Source: an uncultured Desulfobacter sp. (lineage in GTDB: Bacteria > Desulfobacterota > Desulfobacteria > Desulfobacterales > Desulfobacteraceae). From it: DNA of 64,000 nt. The notes below the pieces were generated by a model. It made no database searches. It worked only from the letters and a program-made list of their open reading frames with translations, and was not told the origin of the DNA. The DNA lies in NCBI RefSeq assembly GCF_963664415.1, contig NZ_OY761443.1, forward strand, positions 1 through 64,000, given 5' to 3'. Below, one piece after another: positions 1 to 7,713 of the stretch (positions are counted from its first letter, which is position 1; each line of letters starts with the position of its first letter). The translations under genes were made by a program, and so were the position numbers.

Positions 1-373
1 TTTGAGTTCATCCAGGTAAGGATGGATGTTCAGACCGTTGGTGGCCACGCACAACAGCATTTCGGGGTAGGCGGCACGCACCCTGGTCAGGGTTTCCATG
101 GTTTTTATCGCCGTTGGCAAAAGGGTCGCCGGGGCCTGCAATACCCACGACGGATGTGTTGGGTTTGGCCTCAACAACCTCTGCCAGGTAGGCCATGGCC
201 TGGTCCGGACTCAAAATGGAGGAGGTGACACCGGGCCGGCTTTCATTCACGCAGTCAAACTTTCTGTTGCAGAAATTGCACTGGATGTTACAGGCCGGGG
301 CTACCGGTAGGTGAACTCGACCGAAATCCTTGCAGGACTTTTTATTAAAACAGGGGTGGTTATCTAAATTCAT
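1..373 (-). pseudogene. nifB: NifB, FeMo-cofactor radical SAM synthase (copy 1, 5' part, frameshifted, runs off window)
   Basis: NifB makes NifB-co, the [8Fe-9S-C] precursor of FeMo-co, from two [4Fe-4S] clusters by radical SAM chemistry. The N-terminal part matches the intact copy at 9327-10646 almost residue for residue, including the radical SAM cysteines 28, 32 and 35. After the shared stretch PFANGDK the frame breaks. This copy has five T at 102-106 (five A on the coding strand) where the intact copy has four. Left of the run the correct NifB sequence continues in another frame to the window edge. I chose the start MNLDN at 373 by analogy with the other copy; an ATG directly before it also exists. 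It is the last visible gene of nif copy 1, 60 bp after nifN. It may be a true pseudogene or a homopolymer sequencing error; the sequence alone cannot decide. Confidence 0.85.
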
Positions 374-436
374 CATGATCCATAATTTCCTTATTTAGTT
401 TCTGTAGAAAAATGGTCAATTTTCTACGAAAACTAT

Positions 437-1849
437 TTACATATATGAGTATCCTATTTTGGATTCGGTCTGTTTTGCCGTTAAAATTGCATTGACGATG
501 GTGTCAAACAACTGCTGTGCCCCTTTGTATCCCACGTGCAGGATACGCGATCCGCCGATCCGGTCGTGGATGGGAAAGCCCACCCGGACCAAGGGAATTT
601 TCAACCGTCTTGCCATGGCATAGCCCTTGGAGTTGCCGATGATGATTTCAGGACGGACATCTTCGGGCATGGCCGCGGCGGTCTCTTCCATGCAGGTAAA
701 ATCCATGTCATTCTGGATAACGGCCTGGTCAATGATATGTTCGGGCAAGATCTGTTCCAAGGCTTTTTTAAAGGTTTTGCTTTTGCCGCCGGAAGCGCAC
801 AGGACGGGGATGATGCCCACTTCGGCAAGGAATCCTGCCATGGAGACCACAAAATCCTCTTCGCCGTAAATCAGAGCCCGTTTCTTGGCAACATATTTAT
901 TGCCGTCCACATAGGTGTCCACCAGGCGCCATTTCTCTTTTCTGTACCGTTCGGGTACGGGACGGCCGGAAATCCGGGACAAAATATCCAAAAAGCGGTC
1001 CGTGGCCTTGACCCCCATGGGAATGGGCAGGCGGGTGCAGGGCACGCCAAAGCGTTTGCTTAAAATCTCTCCGGCGGTCTCCTGGCCGGCTTCCGCGGTC
1101 AGGGCCAGCACGGAACCAAACTCCATGCTGTGAACAGCCACATTCATTTTTTCAATGGCCGAAATGGTTGTTCCGCCCTTCTGGATGGCCTGGTATTCCT
1201 GCCATGAAGGGCCTTCCAGGCGCTCGGAGTAATCGGGCAAAATAGTCACAGGGGTATTAAAATCTGCAAAAATATCTTTTAAATGCCGCAGGTCTTCATT
1301 GGAAAGCATGCCGGGGAACAGGTTAATTTTTTTCTTTTTCTTGGGCCGGTAAACAATGCGTTTGCCCGCCGGGTTAAACCGGTCCACTACCGCGGCCACT
1401 GCGCCATGGAATCCGTCTACATGGGTGCCGCTGTAAGAGGGTGTGGATACATGGACCAGGGCCGTGCCGTTGATGGTATTGTCCATGCTGTTCAATATCA
1501 ACTGAACATCATCCCCAATGGTTTCGGACAAACAGGTGGTGGCGATCCCGATCATGGAAGGGGTATACTGGCGGGCCACGTTTTCAATGGCCAGCTTCAG
1601 GTTGGCCCCGCCGCCGAATACAGCCGTCTCCTCGGTGAAGTTGGATGAGGCAATATCCACGGGTTCTTTGAAATGGGAGATCAGGTAACGCCGCATATAG
1701 GTTGAACATCCCTGGGAGCCGTGAAGCAGGGGCACGCAGCCTTCAATCCCCTGGAACACCAGGGTGGCCCCTAAAGGGGTGCACATTTTACATGCATTCT
1801 GGGTGGGGGTATATGAGGGGGTCTCTTTATAAGATCTGCTTGAGGTCAT
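437..1849 (-). CDS. nifN: NifN, FeMo-cofactor scaffold subunit (copy 1)
   Basis: NifN pairs with NifE to form the NifEN scaffold on which NifB-co is matured to FeMo-co. The product is 470 aa and belongs to the NifD/K/E/N oxidoreductase family. It has the conserved block PLLHGSQGC near residue 50 and TTCLSETIGDD near 130, and resembles NifK as expected for NifN. The frame is open further upstream, but the ATG at 1849 overlaps the nifE stop (ATGA, 1846-1849) and has GGAAGG just before it, so translation is probably coupled to nifE. It is very similar to the second copy at 10811-12223. The call is secure as NifN because it sits directly after NifE and before NifB. Confidence 0.92.
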   Translation of the reverse strand: MTSSRSYKETPSYTPTQNACKMCTPLGATLVFQGIEGCVPLLHGSQGCSTYMRRYLISHFKEPVDIASSNFTEETAVFGGGANLKLAIENVARQYTPSMIGIATTCLSETIGDDVQLILNSMDNTINGTALVHVSTPSYSGTHVDGFHGAVAAVVDRFNPAGKRIVYRPKKKKKINLFPGMLSNEDLRHLKDIFADFNTPVTILPDYSERLEGPSWQEYQAIQKGGTTISAIEKMNVAVHSMEFGSVLALTAEAGQETAGEILSKRFGVPCTRLPIPMGVKATDRFLDILSRISGRPVPERYRKEKWRLVDTYVDGNKYVAKKRALIYGEEDFVVSMAGFLAEVGIIPVLCASGGKSKTFKKALEQILPEHIIDQAVIQNDMDFTCMEETAAAMPEDVRPEIIIGNSKGYAMARRLKIPLVRVGFPIHDRIGGSRILHVGYKGAQQLFDTIVNAILTAKQTESKIGYSYM

Positions 1850-3222
1850 ATCGCACCTTCCTTTCCGGTTGGGGTCTGCCGCCTGGGGACCAAGTCCCAT
1901 ACCGGGCTTGTAACGGTTCCATGGACTTCTTTTGCAAAATTGACCATGCCTTCAAAGCCGACCAGGGGAATTTTTCGTTCATGGTTATGGTCGCAGAATC
2001 CGATGCCCATCTTATAGGCAATGGGACGTTCCTTAACGCCGCCGATAAACAGGTCTGCGTCTTTTTCAACAGAATACTTAGCCAGCTCCAGGGGGTTTGA
2101 GTCGTCTAAAATCACGGTGCCCTCGTTGCACATCTGCCGGAGCACCTCATAATCTTCCTTGGTGCCGGTCTGGGAACCGGCAAGAACCACTTCCATACCC
2201 AGGGTTTTCAATGCCTTGATCATGGAGAAGGCCTTGAACGCGCCGCCCACATATATGGATGCTTTTTTGCCTTCAAGATCTTTTTTCATGGTCTCCAGGG
2301 TGGGGACAATGGCCTGGACCTCTTTTTTAATCAGCTCCCGGGTCTTTTTAAGGATTTCATCATTTTTCTTAAAGTGCACCGCCACCTGGTACAGGGCCTC
2401 GGAGGTATCTTCAATACCGAAATAGGAGACCCTTATATAGGGGATGCCGTACTCTTTTTCCATCTGCTTTGCCAGGTGGGTCACGGACCCTGAACACTGA
2501 ACCACGTTCAAGGCGGCATTCTTTGCCTGCTGGACCTCTTCCACCCGGCCGTCACCGGTGATCACCGAGACCACCTTGACCCCCATGGCTTCATAATATT
2601 TTTTAATGATCCATGTCTCTCCGCCAATATTGAATTCACCCATAATATTGATAGAGTCGGGGATGGTGGCCTGGGGGGCCTTGTTTCGTTCGATGAGACT
2701 GAACAAGGCGTCGCATGCCGCCTTGTATCCGTCTTTTTTGGTTCCTTTAAATCCTTCAGAGTGGACAGCGATGACAGGAATGTTGGTCTCTTCTTCGACC
2801 TGGCGGCAAACCGCGTCCACGTCATCACCAATGATGCCCACAATGCAGGTACAGTAAATAAAGGCAGCTTTGGGCGAATACTTTTCAATGAGTTCAAGCA
2901 ACGCTTTTTTCAGCTTTTTTTCTCCGCCATAAATGATATCGGTTTCTGACAGATCGGTGGAAAAACTCATCCGGTGAAGCTCCGGGCCCGAAGATTGGGC
3001 CCCTCTGATGTCCCAGGTATAGGAGGCGCATCCGATGGGTCCGTGAATCAAATGCAGGGCGTCTGCGATTGGGTAAAGCACCACTCTGGAGCCGCAGAAG
3101 ACACAGGCTCTCTGGCTGACTGCACCGGCCAGACTCTTGGTTTCACATTCCATCTCAAAGGGCTGGTTACCCTTCTGGTAGATCTGTTTTTCTCTCTGTT
3201 TGAGTACCGATATGGAGGTCAT
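1846..3222 (-). CDS. nifE: NifE, FeMo-cofactor scaffold subunit (copy 1)
   Basis: NifE is the NifD-like half of the NifEN scaffold for FeMo-co maturation. It is 458 aa. The N-terminal region has the cysteine-bearing blocks ACVFCGSRVVLYPI (about 35-48) and HGPIGCASYTWDIRG (about 60-74), the NifD-like TCIVGIIGDDVDAV near 125, and GEFNIGGETWIIKKY further on. The C-terminal FIGGVKERPIAYKMGIGFCDHNH replaces the NifD region that holds the FeMo-co histidine, typical of NifE. It lies 35 bp downstream of nifK and overlaps nifN by an ATGA. The copy at 12220-13596 differs only at scattered residues. Confidence 0.93.
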   Translation of the reverse strand: MTSISVLKQREKQIYQKGNQPFEMECETKSLAGAVSQRACVFCGSRVVLYPIADALHLIHGPIGCASYTWDIRGAQSSGPELHRMSFSTDLSETDIIYGGEKKLKKALLELIEKYSPKAAFIYCTCIVGIIGDDVDAVCRQVEEETNIPVIAVHSEGFKGTKKDGYKAACDALFSLIERNKAPQATIPDSINIMGEFNIGGETWIIKKYYEAMGVKVVSVITGDGRVEEVQQAKNAALNVVQCSGSVTHLAKQMEKEYGIPYIRVSYFGIEDTSEALYQVAVHFKKNDEILKKTRELIKKEVQAIVPTLETMKKDLEGKKASIYVGGAFKAFSMIKALKTLGMEVVLAGSQTGTKEDYEVLRQMCNEGTVILDDSNPLELAKYSVEKDADLFIGGVKERPIAYKMGIGFCDHNHERKIPLVGFEGMVNFAKEVHGTVTSPVWDLVPRRQTPTGKEGAI

Positions 3223-3257
3223 GTTATTTATCCTTTACTGCTTGAGTTGCGCAGATA

Positions 3258-4634
3258 TTATTCTACCAGTTCAAAGGTCTCTTCGGATGCATCCCGGTCC
3301 TTGCGGTCCATGAGAACGCCCAGGATTTTTTCCAGAAAACGCAGACCGCCTGAGTACCCGACTGTGGGGAAGTAGGAGTGGCCGATCCGGTCCAGGATGG
3401 GGAATCCGTGGCGAACAAAGGGGATATCCTCGTCTCTGGCCATGTACTTGCCGTAGGTGTTGCAGATGAGCAGGTCCACAGGTTCATTCTTGATCCACTG
3501 ATGCAGCAGGAACATATCGCCGGGGTTCTTGACATTGATATCGTCGCCAAACTTGGCAGTGATCTCTTTGATCCGTTTGGTAAAGGCCTTGCCCGGGGTA
3601 CCGGAAACGATATGAACCGGTTTCATGCCGATGGTCACCAGAAATTCAACCAAGGGGATCAGCTGATCCGGGTCGCCTGCCAGGGCAACTTTTTTGCCGT
3701 ACAGGTGGGGCTGCATGTCTGAAATGACGTCCAGCAGCTGTCCGCGTTCCTGGGTAACAGAATCGGGAACACTTACGCCGGCTACGGTGCGCAGGGCATC
3801 AACGAACCGGTCTGTGGCCAGCAAGCCGATGGGCAGATCCAGCACCTGGCCGGGCACCTTGAACTGACTGTCAAGGGCTTTGACTGCATCAGCAGTGGCC
3901 CAGGCACCCAGGCCGATGGAACCAATACTGTCGCCTGTGCTTTTCAGGTCTTCAATGCTTGTTCCGCCTTTGGGATACATCTCAAACTTTCCGGTGAGCG
4001 GTCCGTTCACAATACCGGAGGTGTCCGGAAACAGGATGGACCCAACGCCCATCATTGCGGCAATTCTCTTGATTTCAGCCATATCCGAAGGTTCTACAAA
4101 CCCGGGGATCAGGTTGACTTTCCCGTTGGATGTGCCGGTCTTTTCGGCCATCTGGATGGCAATGGACTTCACCATATTGGCAAAACCGGTAACATGGGAC
4201 CCCACATAGGACGGTGTTGCCGTATGGACAACATACTTGCCTTCGGGGATGGTGCCGTCTTTTTTGGCCTTTCTGACAATCTGGTTCACGTCGTCGCCGA
4301 TGGTTTCGGACAGACAGGTGGTGTGAACCGCAACCATATCCGGGTTATATGTGGTGAATATGGTTAACAGGGCCTGGAGCAGGTTGGCCTGGCCGCCGAA
4401 TACCGATGCACCTTCCGTAAAGGAGGAGGTGGCCGCCATGATGGGTTCACGGTAATGACGGGTCAAAGTTGATCTGTGATAGGCGCAGCAGCCCTGGGAG
4501 CCGTGGCTGTGGGGCAGGCAGGCGTGGATGCCGAGGCCCGCGTACATGGCGCCGATGGGCTGGCAGGTCTTGGCCGGGTTAACTGCCAGGGCTTTTCTTT
4601 CTACAATCTCTTTGGGTGTATGTCGAAGCAGCAT
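3258..4634 (-). CDS. nifK: NifK, nitrogenase MoFe protein beta subunit (copy 1)
   Basis: NifK forms the alpha2-beta2 MoFe protein with NifD and shares the P-cluster. At 458 aa it is the short form lacking the N-terminal extension of the Azotobacter protein, as usual in anaerobes and archaea. Visible family blocks are NPAKTCQPIGAMYAGLG (first P-cluster Cys near 23), HSHGSQGCCAYHRSTLTRH (second, near 48) and VHTTCLSETIGDDVNQIV (third, near 107). The gene follows nifD by 73 bp and precedes nifE by 35 bp. The nifK-nifE gap here contains about 20 extra bases compared with the second copy, where the gap is 15 bp. Confidence 0.94.
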   Translation of the reverse strand: MLLRHTPKEIVERKALAVNPAKTCQPIGAMYAGLGIHACLPHSHGSQGCCAYHRSTLTRHYREPIMAATSSFTEGASVFGGQANLLQALLTIFTTYNPDMVAVHTTCLSETIGDDVNQIVRKAKKDGTIPEGKYVVHTATPSYVGSHVTGFANMVKSIAIQMAEKTGTSNGKVNLIPGFVEPSDMAEIKRIAAMMGVGSILFPDTSGIVNGPLTGKFEMYPKGGTSIEDLKSTGDSIGSIGLGAWATADAVKALDSQFKVPGQVLDLPIGLLATDRFVDALRTVAGVSVPDSVTQERGQLLDVISDMQPHLYGKKVALAGDPDQLIPLVEFLVTIGMKPVHIVSGTPGKAFTKRIKEITAKFGDDINVKNPGDMFLLHQWIKNEPVDLLICNTYGKYMARDEDIPFVRHGFPILDRIGHSYFPTVGYSGGLRFLEKILGVLMDRKDRDASEETFELVE

Positions 4635-4707
4635 AAGTTTCTCCTGTTGCTTTTATATCTTAAAGTTTTAACGTTTAACTATTATTTCACAGCCTATTTT
4701 CAGGACA

Positions 4708-6312
4708 TTAAGCTTCCTGCCAAGGGGCTTTCAGGTAATCCCAGATGTTGGCGTTGAGCATGCGGTCAATTTCATCATAAAAGTTCATTGCACCTTTAAA
4801 TACCGCATAGGGTCCGCCTGAATCATAGGAGTGGAGCTGCTTCATGGGAATACCGTGTTTCTGGACTGCGTACTTTTCCTTGATACCGGCACAGAAGATG
4901 TCGGGCTTGTACATTTCGATCAGGGTTTCTGTTTCGTGCTGGCTGATGTCATCAACAATCAGGGACCCTTCTGCCATGTCAGGCACCATGCCTTCATACT
5001 CTTTGAACGGAAAGCCTTTCGCTTCCAGGGCTTTCATCTGATCTTCGGTCTTTCTGGGGTTGTACCGGGTCTCATCCGCTTCAATTTCCAGTTCCTCGAT
5101 GTTCCTGGAATCCGCGTCAATCTTGATGTCAGGAATGACGTGGCGTCCTTCATAGTCATCCCTGTGGGCAAACTCGTAACCGGCGGAGAGTACTTCCATG
5201 CCGATGTCCCTGAACAGTTCCTGGTAGTGATGGGCACGGGAGCCGCCAACGAACATCATGGCGGTTTTACCTTCACACCGGGGTTTGATCTCTGCGATCT
5301 TGGCTTCAACAGGACCCATTTCCTCGGCAATTACCTTTTCAACGGTGTCGATGAGTTCCTGGTCTTCAAAATAAGCGGCGATTTTACGCAGACTGCTGGC
5401 GGTGGACCGGGGTCCCAGGAAACTGATCTTGATCCAGGGGATACCGTATTTGATCTCGAGCATGTCCGCCACGTAGTTAATGGATCTGTGGCACATAACC
5501 GCATTCAGGTCTGCGGTGTGGCAGTTGGCAAACTGGTCAACGGTGGAGTTGCCGGAGAATGTGGACACAACACTGATGCCGCATTTTTCCAGCAGGTCGT
5601 CAATAATGAATGCGTCGCCGCCGATGTTGTACTCACCCAACAGGTTGATCTTAAATTTGGCGTCGGAGATGGTGTCATCCAGGCCCACAACATGGGTAAA
5701 AATGGCGTTGTTGGCAATATGATGACCTGCAGACTGACTTACACCCTTATATCCTTCACAGGAGAAACCAAATATATTGATGCCAAGTTTTGCCTTCATC
5801 TCCCTGGCTACGGCATGGATATCATCACCGATCAGGCCCACCGGACAGGTGGAGAAGATGGAGATGGATTTGGGTTTAAAAATGTCATAGGCTTCCTGGA
5901 TGGCGGCTTTGAGCTTCTTTTCTCCACCGAAAACAATGTCTTCGTCCTGCATGTCCGTGGAAAAGCAGTAGGGCATGAAATTGTCTGATTCCGGTGTTTC
6001 GGGACGGGTCTGGTTACGCCGGGTCAGCCAGGAGTAGAATCCGCAGCCGATGGGTCCGTGGGTCAGGTTGATGATATCCCGGGTCGGGCCCATGATAACG
6101 CCCTTGCAGCCGGCGTAGCAGCAGCCTCTCTGGGTGATGATACCCGGGACGGTTCTGACGTTGGCACCGACCGTAAGGCCGCTTTTTTCTTCTTCGCTGG
6201 AAACCGGTGTGATCTGTTTGCCGCGTTTCCGGGCCACCTTAGGCGGATACTTGGCCAGTATTTCTTTTTTTACATCTTCCGGGTTAACGGGAATGGTTCG
6301 TTCGCCTGTCAT
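4708..6312 (-). CDS. nifD: NifD, nitrogenase MoFe protein alpha subunit (copy 1)
   Basis: This is the catalytic alpha subunit of Mo-nitrogenase, 534 aa. P-cluster cysteines are seen at 64 (QRGC), 90 (GPIGC) and 156 (STCPVGLIGDD). The FeMo-co ligands are Cys274 (VMCHRSINY) and His494 (KQLHSYDSGGPY). The active-site Gln of the EGYKGVSQS motif is at 193. It is longer than the Azotobacter protein because of an insertion at roughly 385-450, seen in nitrogenases of anaerobes. All residues needed for activity are present. It follows nifH by only 104 bp; the nifI genes that separate nifH and nifD in the second copy are missing here. Confidence 0.95.
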   Translation of the reverse strand: MTGERTIPVNPEDVKKEILAKYPPKVARKRGKQITPVSSEEEKSGLTVGANVRTVPGIITQRGCCYAGCKGVIMGPTRDIINLTHGPIGCGFYSWLTRRNQTRPETPESDNFMPYCFSTDMQDEDIVFGGEKKLKAAIQEAYDIFKPKSISIFSTCPVGLIGDDIHAVAREMKAKLGINIFGFSCEGYKGVSQSAGHHIANNAIFTHVVGLDDTISDAKFKINLLGEYNIGGDAFIIDDLLEKCGISVVSTFSGNSTVDQFANCHTADLNAVMCHRSINYVADMLEIKYGIPWIKISFLGPRSTASSLRKIAAYFEDQELIDTVEKVIAEEMGPVEAKIAEIKPRCEGKTAMMFVGGSRAHHYQELFRDIGMEVLSAGYEFAHRDDYEGRHVIPDIKIDADSRNIEELEIEADETRYNPRKTEDQMKALEAKGFPFKEYEGMVPDMAEGSLIVDDISQHETETLIEMYKPDIFCAGIKEKYAVQKHGIPMKQLHSYDSGGPYAVFKGAMNFYDEIDRMLNANIWDYLKAPWQEA

Positions 6313-6416
6313 ATGTTTATACCCCTATCTTATCTCTTGTGTTGTTTTGCTTAATATTCATCAAGAACGGTGTTTTTGCTAAGTACCCCCGTTAGGGTCC
6401 TGCGGTTATTATTGGT
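6313..6416 (-). other. nifI1-nifI2 deletion scar between nifH and nifD (copy 1)
   Basis: The 104-bp nifH-nifD gap still holds the end of a nifI2 gene. Positions 6351-6371 read on the minus strand as T-V-L-D-E-Y-stop, against T-V-L-D-E-F-stop at the end of nifI2 in the second copy (stop at 16733). The flank next to nifD also aligns with the second copy. From about 6375 to 6405 the sequence matches neither nifI gene, and beside nifH it rejoins the second copy at GGTTTATGAAGC. The simplest reading is an internal deletion that removed nifI1 and nearly all of nifI2. Confidence 0.8.
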
Positions 6417-7241
6417 TTATGAAGCGATCCCGTATTCAATCAGCAGGCTTTCGAGCTCTTCGATCTCCAGCGGTGTGGGAATAACGAACATTTCGTTTTC
6501 ATCCATTTTTTTGGACAGTGCACGGTATTCGTCGGCCTGGGGATGGTCGGGAGCAAAATCAATTACGGTTTTTCTGTTGATCTCTGCCTGCTGAACCATG
6601 TTATGCCGGGGAACAAAGTGGAGCATCTGGGTACCCAGTTTTTTGGCCAGCTGCAGAATCATCTCTTCCTCGTTGTCAACCATACGGGAGTTGCAGATCA
6701 GGCCGCCGAGGCGAACGCCGCCGGACTGGGCAAATTTAACGATACCTTTGCAGATGTTATTGGCTGCGTACATGGCCATCATCTCGCCGGATACAACAAT
6801 GTAGATTTCCTGAGCTTTACCTTCGCGGATGGGCATTGCAAAACCACCGCACACAACGTCGCCGAGAACATCATAAAATACATAATCCAGGTTCTGCTCT
6901 TCGTCATAGGCACCCAGCTGTTCCAGCAGGTTGATGGAGGTGATGATACCACGACCTGCACAACCAACACCGGGTTCGGGTCCGCCGGACTCTGTACAAA
7001 GCACGCCGCCGTAACCTTCTTTTCTTACGTCTTCAAGTTCAACATCTTCGCCCTCTTCTCTCAGGGTATCCAGAACGGTTTTCTGGGCCAGACCGTTGAG
7101 CATCAGACGGGTAGAGTCAGACTTGGGATCGCATCCCACGATCATGATTTTTTTACCGGCTTCCACCAGTCCTGCTACAGTGTTCTGGGTTGTAGTGGAT
7201 TTGCCGATGCCGCCTTTTCCGTAGATTGCTACTTTTCTCAT
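6417..7241 (-). CDS. nifH: NifH, nitrogenase Fe protein (copy 1)
   Basis: NifH is the ATP-dependent reductase of the MoFe protein and also serves FeMo-co maturation. It is 274 aa. The P-loop GKGGIGKST covers 8-16, the switch II region DVLGDVVCGGF covers about 124-134, the [4Fe-4S] ligands are Cys94 and Cys131, and Arg97 (CAGRG) is the usual ADP-ribosylation site. It differs from the second copy at seven positions: 31, 75, 189, 196, 213, 265 and 266. The odd one is His213 in PRHNMVQ, where the second copy has the usual Asp. It is preceded by a leader hairpin and a sigma-54-type promoter and heads nif copy 1. Confidence 0.96.
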   Translation of the reverse strand: MRKVAIYGKGGIGKSTTTQNTVAGLVEAGKKIMIVGCDPKSDSTRLMLNGLAQKTVLDTLREEGEDVELEDVRKEGYGGVLCTESGGPEPGVGCAGRGIITSINLLEQLGAYDEEQNLDYVFYDVLGDVVCGGFAMPIREGKAQEIYIVVSGEMMAMYAANNICKGIVKFAQSGGVRLGGLICNSRMVDNEEEMILQLAKKLGTQMLHFVPRHNMVQQAEINRKTVIDFAPDHPQADEYRALSKKMDENEMFVIPTPLEIEELESLLIEYGIAS

Positions 7242-7287
7242 TATTTTCTAAAGCTCCTAAAATTAAGTTTAGTTGTTTTTTATTTAA

Positions 7288-7304
7288 ACAGGCAAAAGAC
7301 CTGT
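7288..7304 (-). promoter_or_regulatory. Leader hairpin of nifH copy 1
   Basis: ACAGG (7288-7292) pairs with CCTGT (7300-7304) around a 7-nt loop, between the sigma-54-type promoter and nifH. A hairpin with a different stem sequence sits at the same place before nifH copy 2, so pairing rather than sequence is kept. Its role (mRNA stability or translation control) is inferred only. Confidence 0.5.
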
Positions 7305-7326
7305 CCGCCATCGTGAAACCTGTAAT

Positions 7327-7343
7327 TGCAACGGGTGTTCCAA
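7327..7343 (-). promoter_or_regulatory. Sigma-54 (RpoN) type -24/-12 promoter of nifH copy 1
   Basis: The minus strand reads TTGGAACACCCGTTGCA, one mismatch from the RpoN consensus TTGGCAC-N5-TTGCA with correct GG-to-GC spacing. It lies about 85 bp upstream of nifH. The same 17 bases stand upstream of nifH copy 2 although the surrounding sequence has drifted. This implies an enhancer-binding activator, probably NifA-like, but I see no clear TGT-N10-ACA site upstream. Confidence 0.8.
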
Positions 7344-7713
7344 CAAGGCCAAAAAAAATAAAAATTTTCTAACTTGTTTGAATTACAAATTGTTTTAAAT
7401 ATAAAAAAATTTTTATTCATGCTGACAAAAACAATGAAACGAACATATAATACAAATATGGAATATATATTAATTCAAATATGTAATTTAATATCTATAA
7501 ATAGATTATTATTCAGAAGGGTATTTTTCTACGCACAAAAAAAAGAGTTTTTTTATTGAAACAATTATATAAATAGACAAAATATCAACAGACATGGTTG
7601 AATTTTTGAAAATACTTTAAGAAGTCCAAAATTGTAATTTTATTTCAAATTTACCAAATCTTGGCTTCTGTAGACTGTTTTACAAAAAGAAACGGGGAGG
7701 GATCGGAGGAGGT
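7344..7713. other. AT-rich spacer between the two nif operons
   Basis: There is no gene here. From 7344 to about 7518 the sequence is homologous to the region upstream of nifH copy 2 (about 18903-19078), with short conserved blocks such as GTTTGAATTAC and TTATTATTCAG. Beyond about 7519 the similarity stops, which marks one edge of the duplicated unit. The rest, up to the nifV stop, is very AT-rich. I see no convincing terminator for the upstream operon. Confidence 0.6.

Noticed and set aside
4831..5988. Long plus-strand open frame of 385 codons opposite nifD copy 1
   Set aside because: It is antisense to NifD, whose catalytic residues are all intact. The frame arises from GC-rich codon bias on the other strand and has no known domain.
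437..7241. Nif copy 1 as an alternative (vanadium or iron-only) nitrogenase
   Set aside because: There is no VnfG/AnfG delta subunit, NifD keeps Mo-type features, and nifE, nifN and nifB follow. The proteins are near-copies of the second set.
7344..7713. NifA upstream activating site TGT-N10-ACA
   Set aside because: I checked the TGT triplets in both upstream regions and none is followed by ACA at the right distance.
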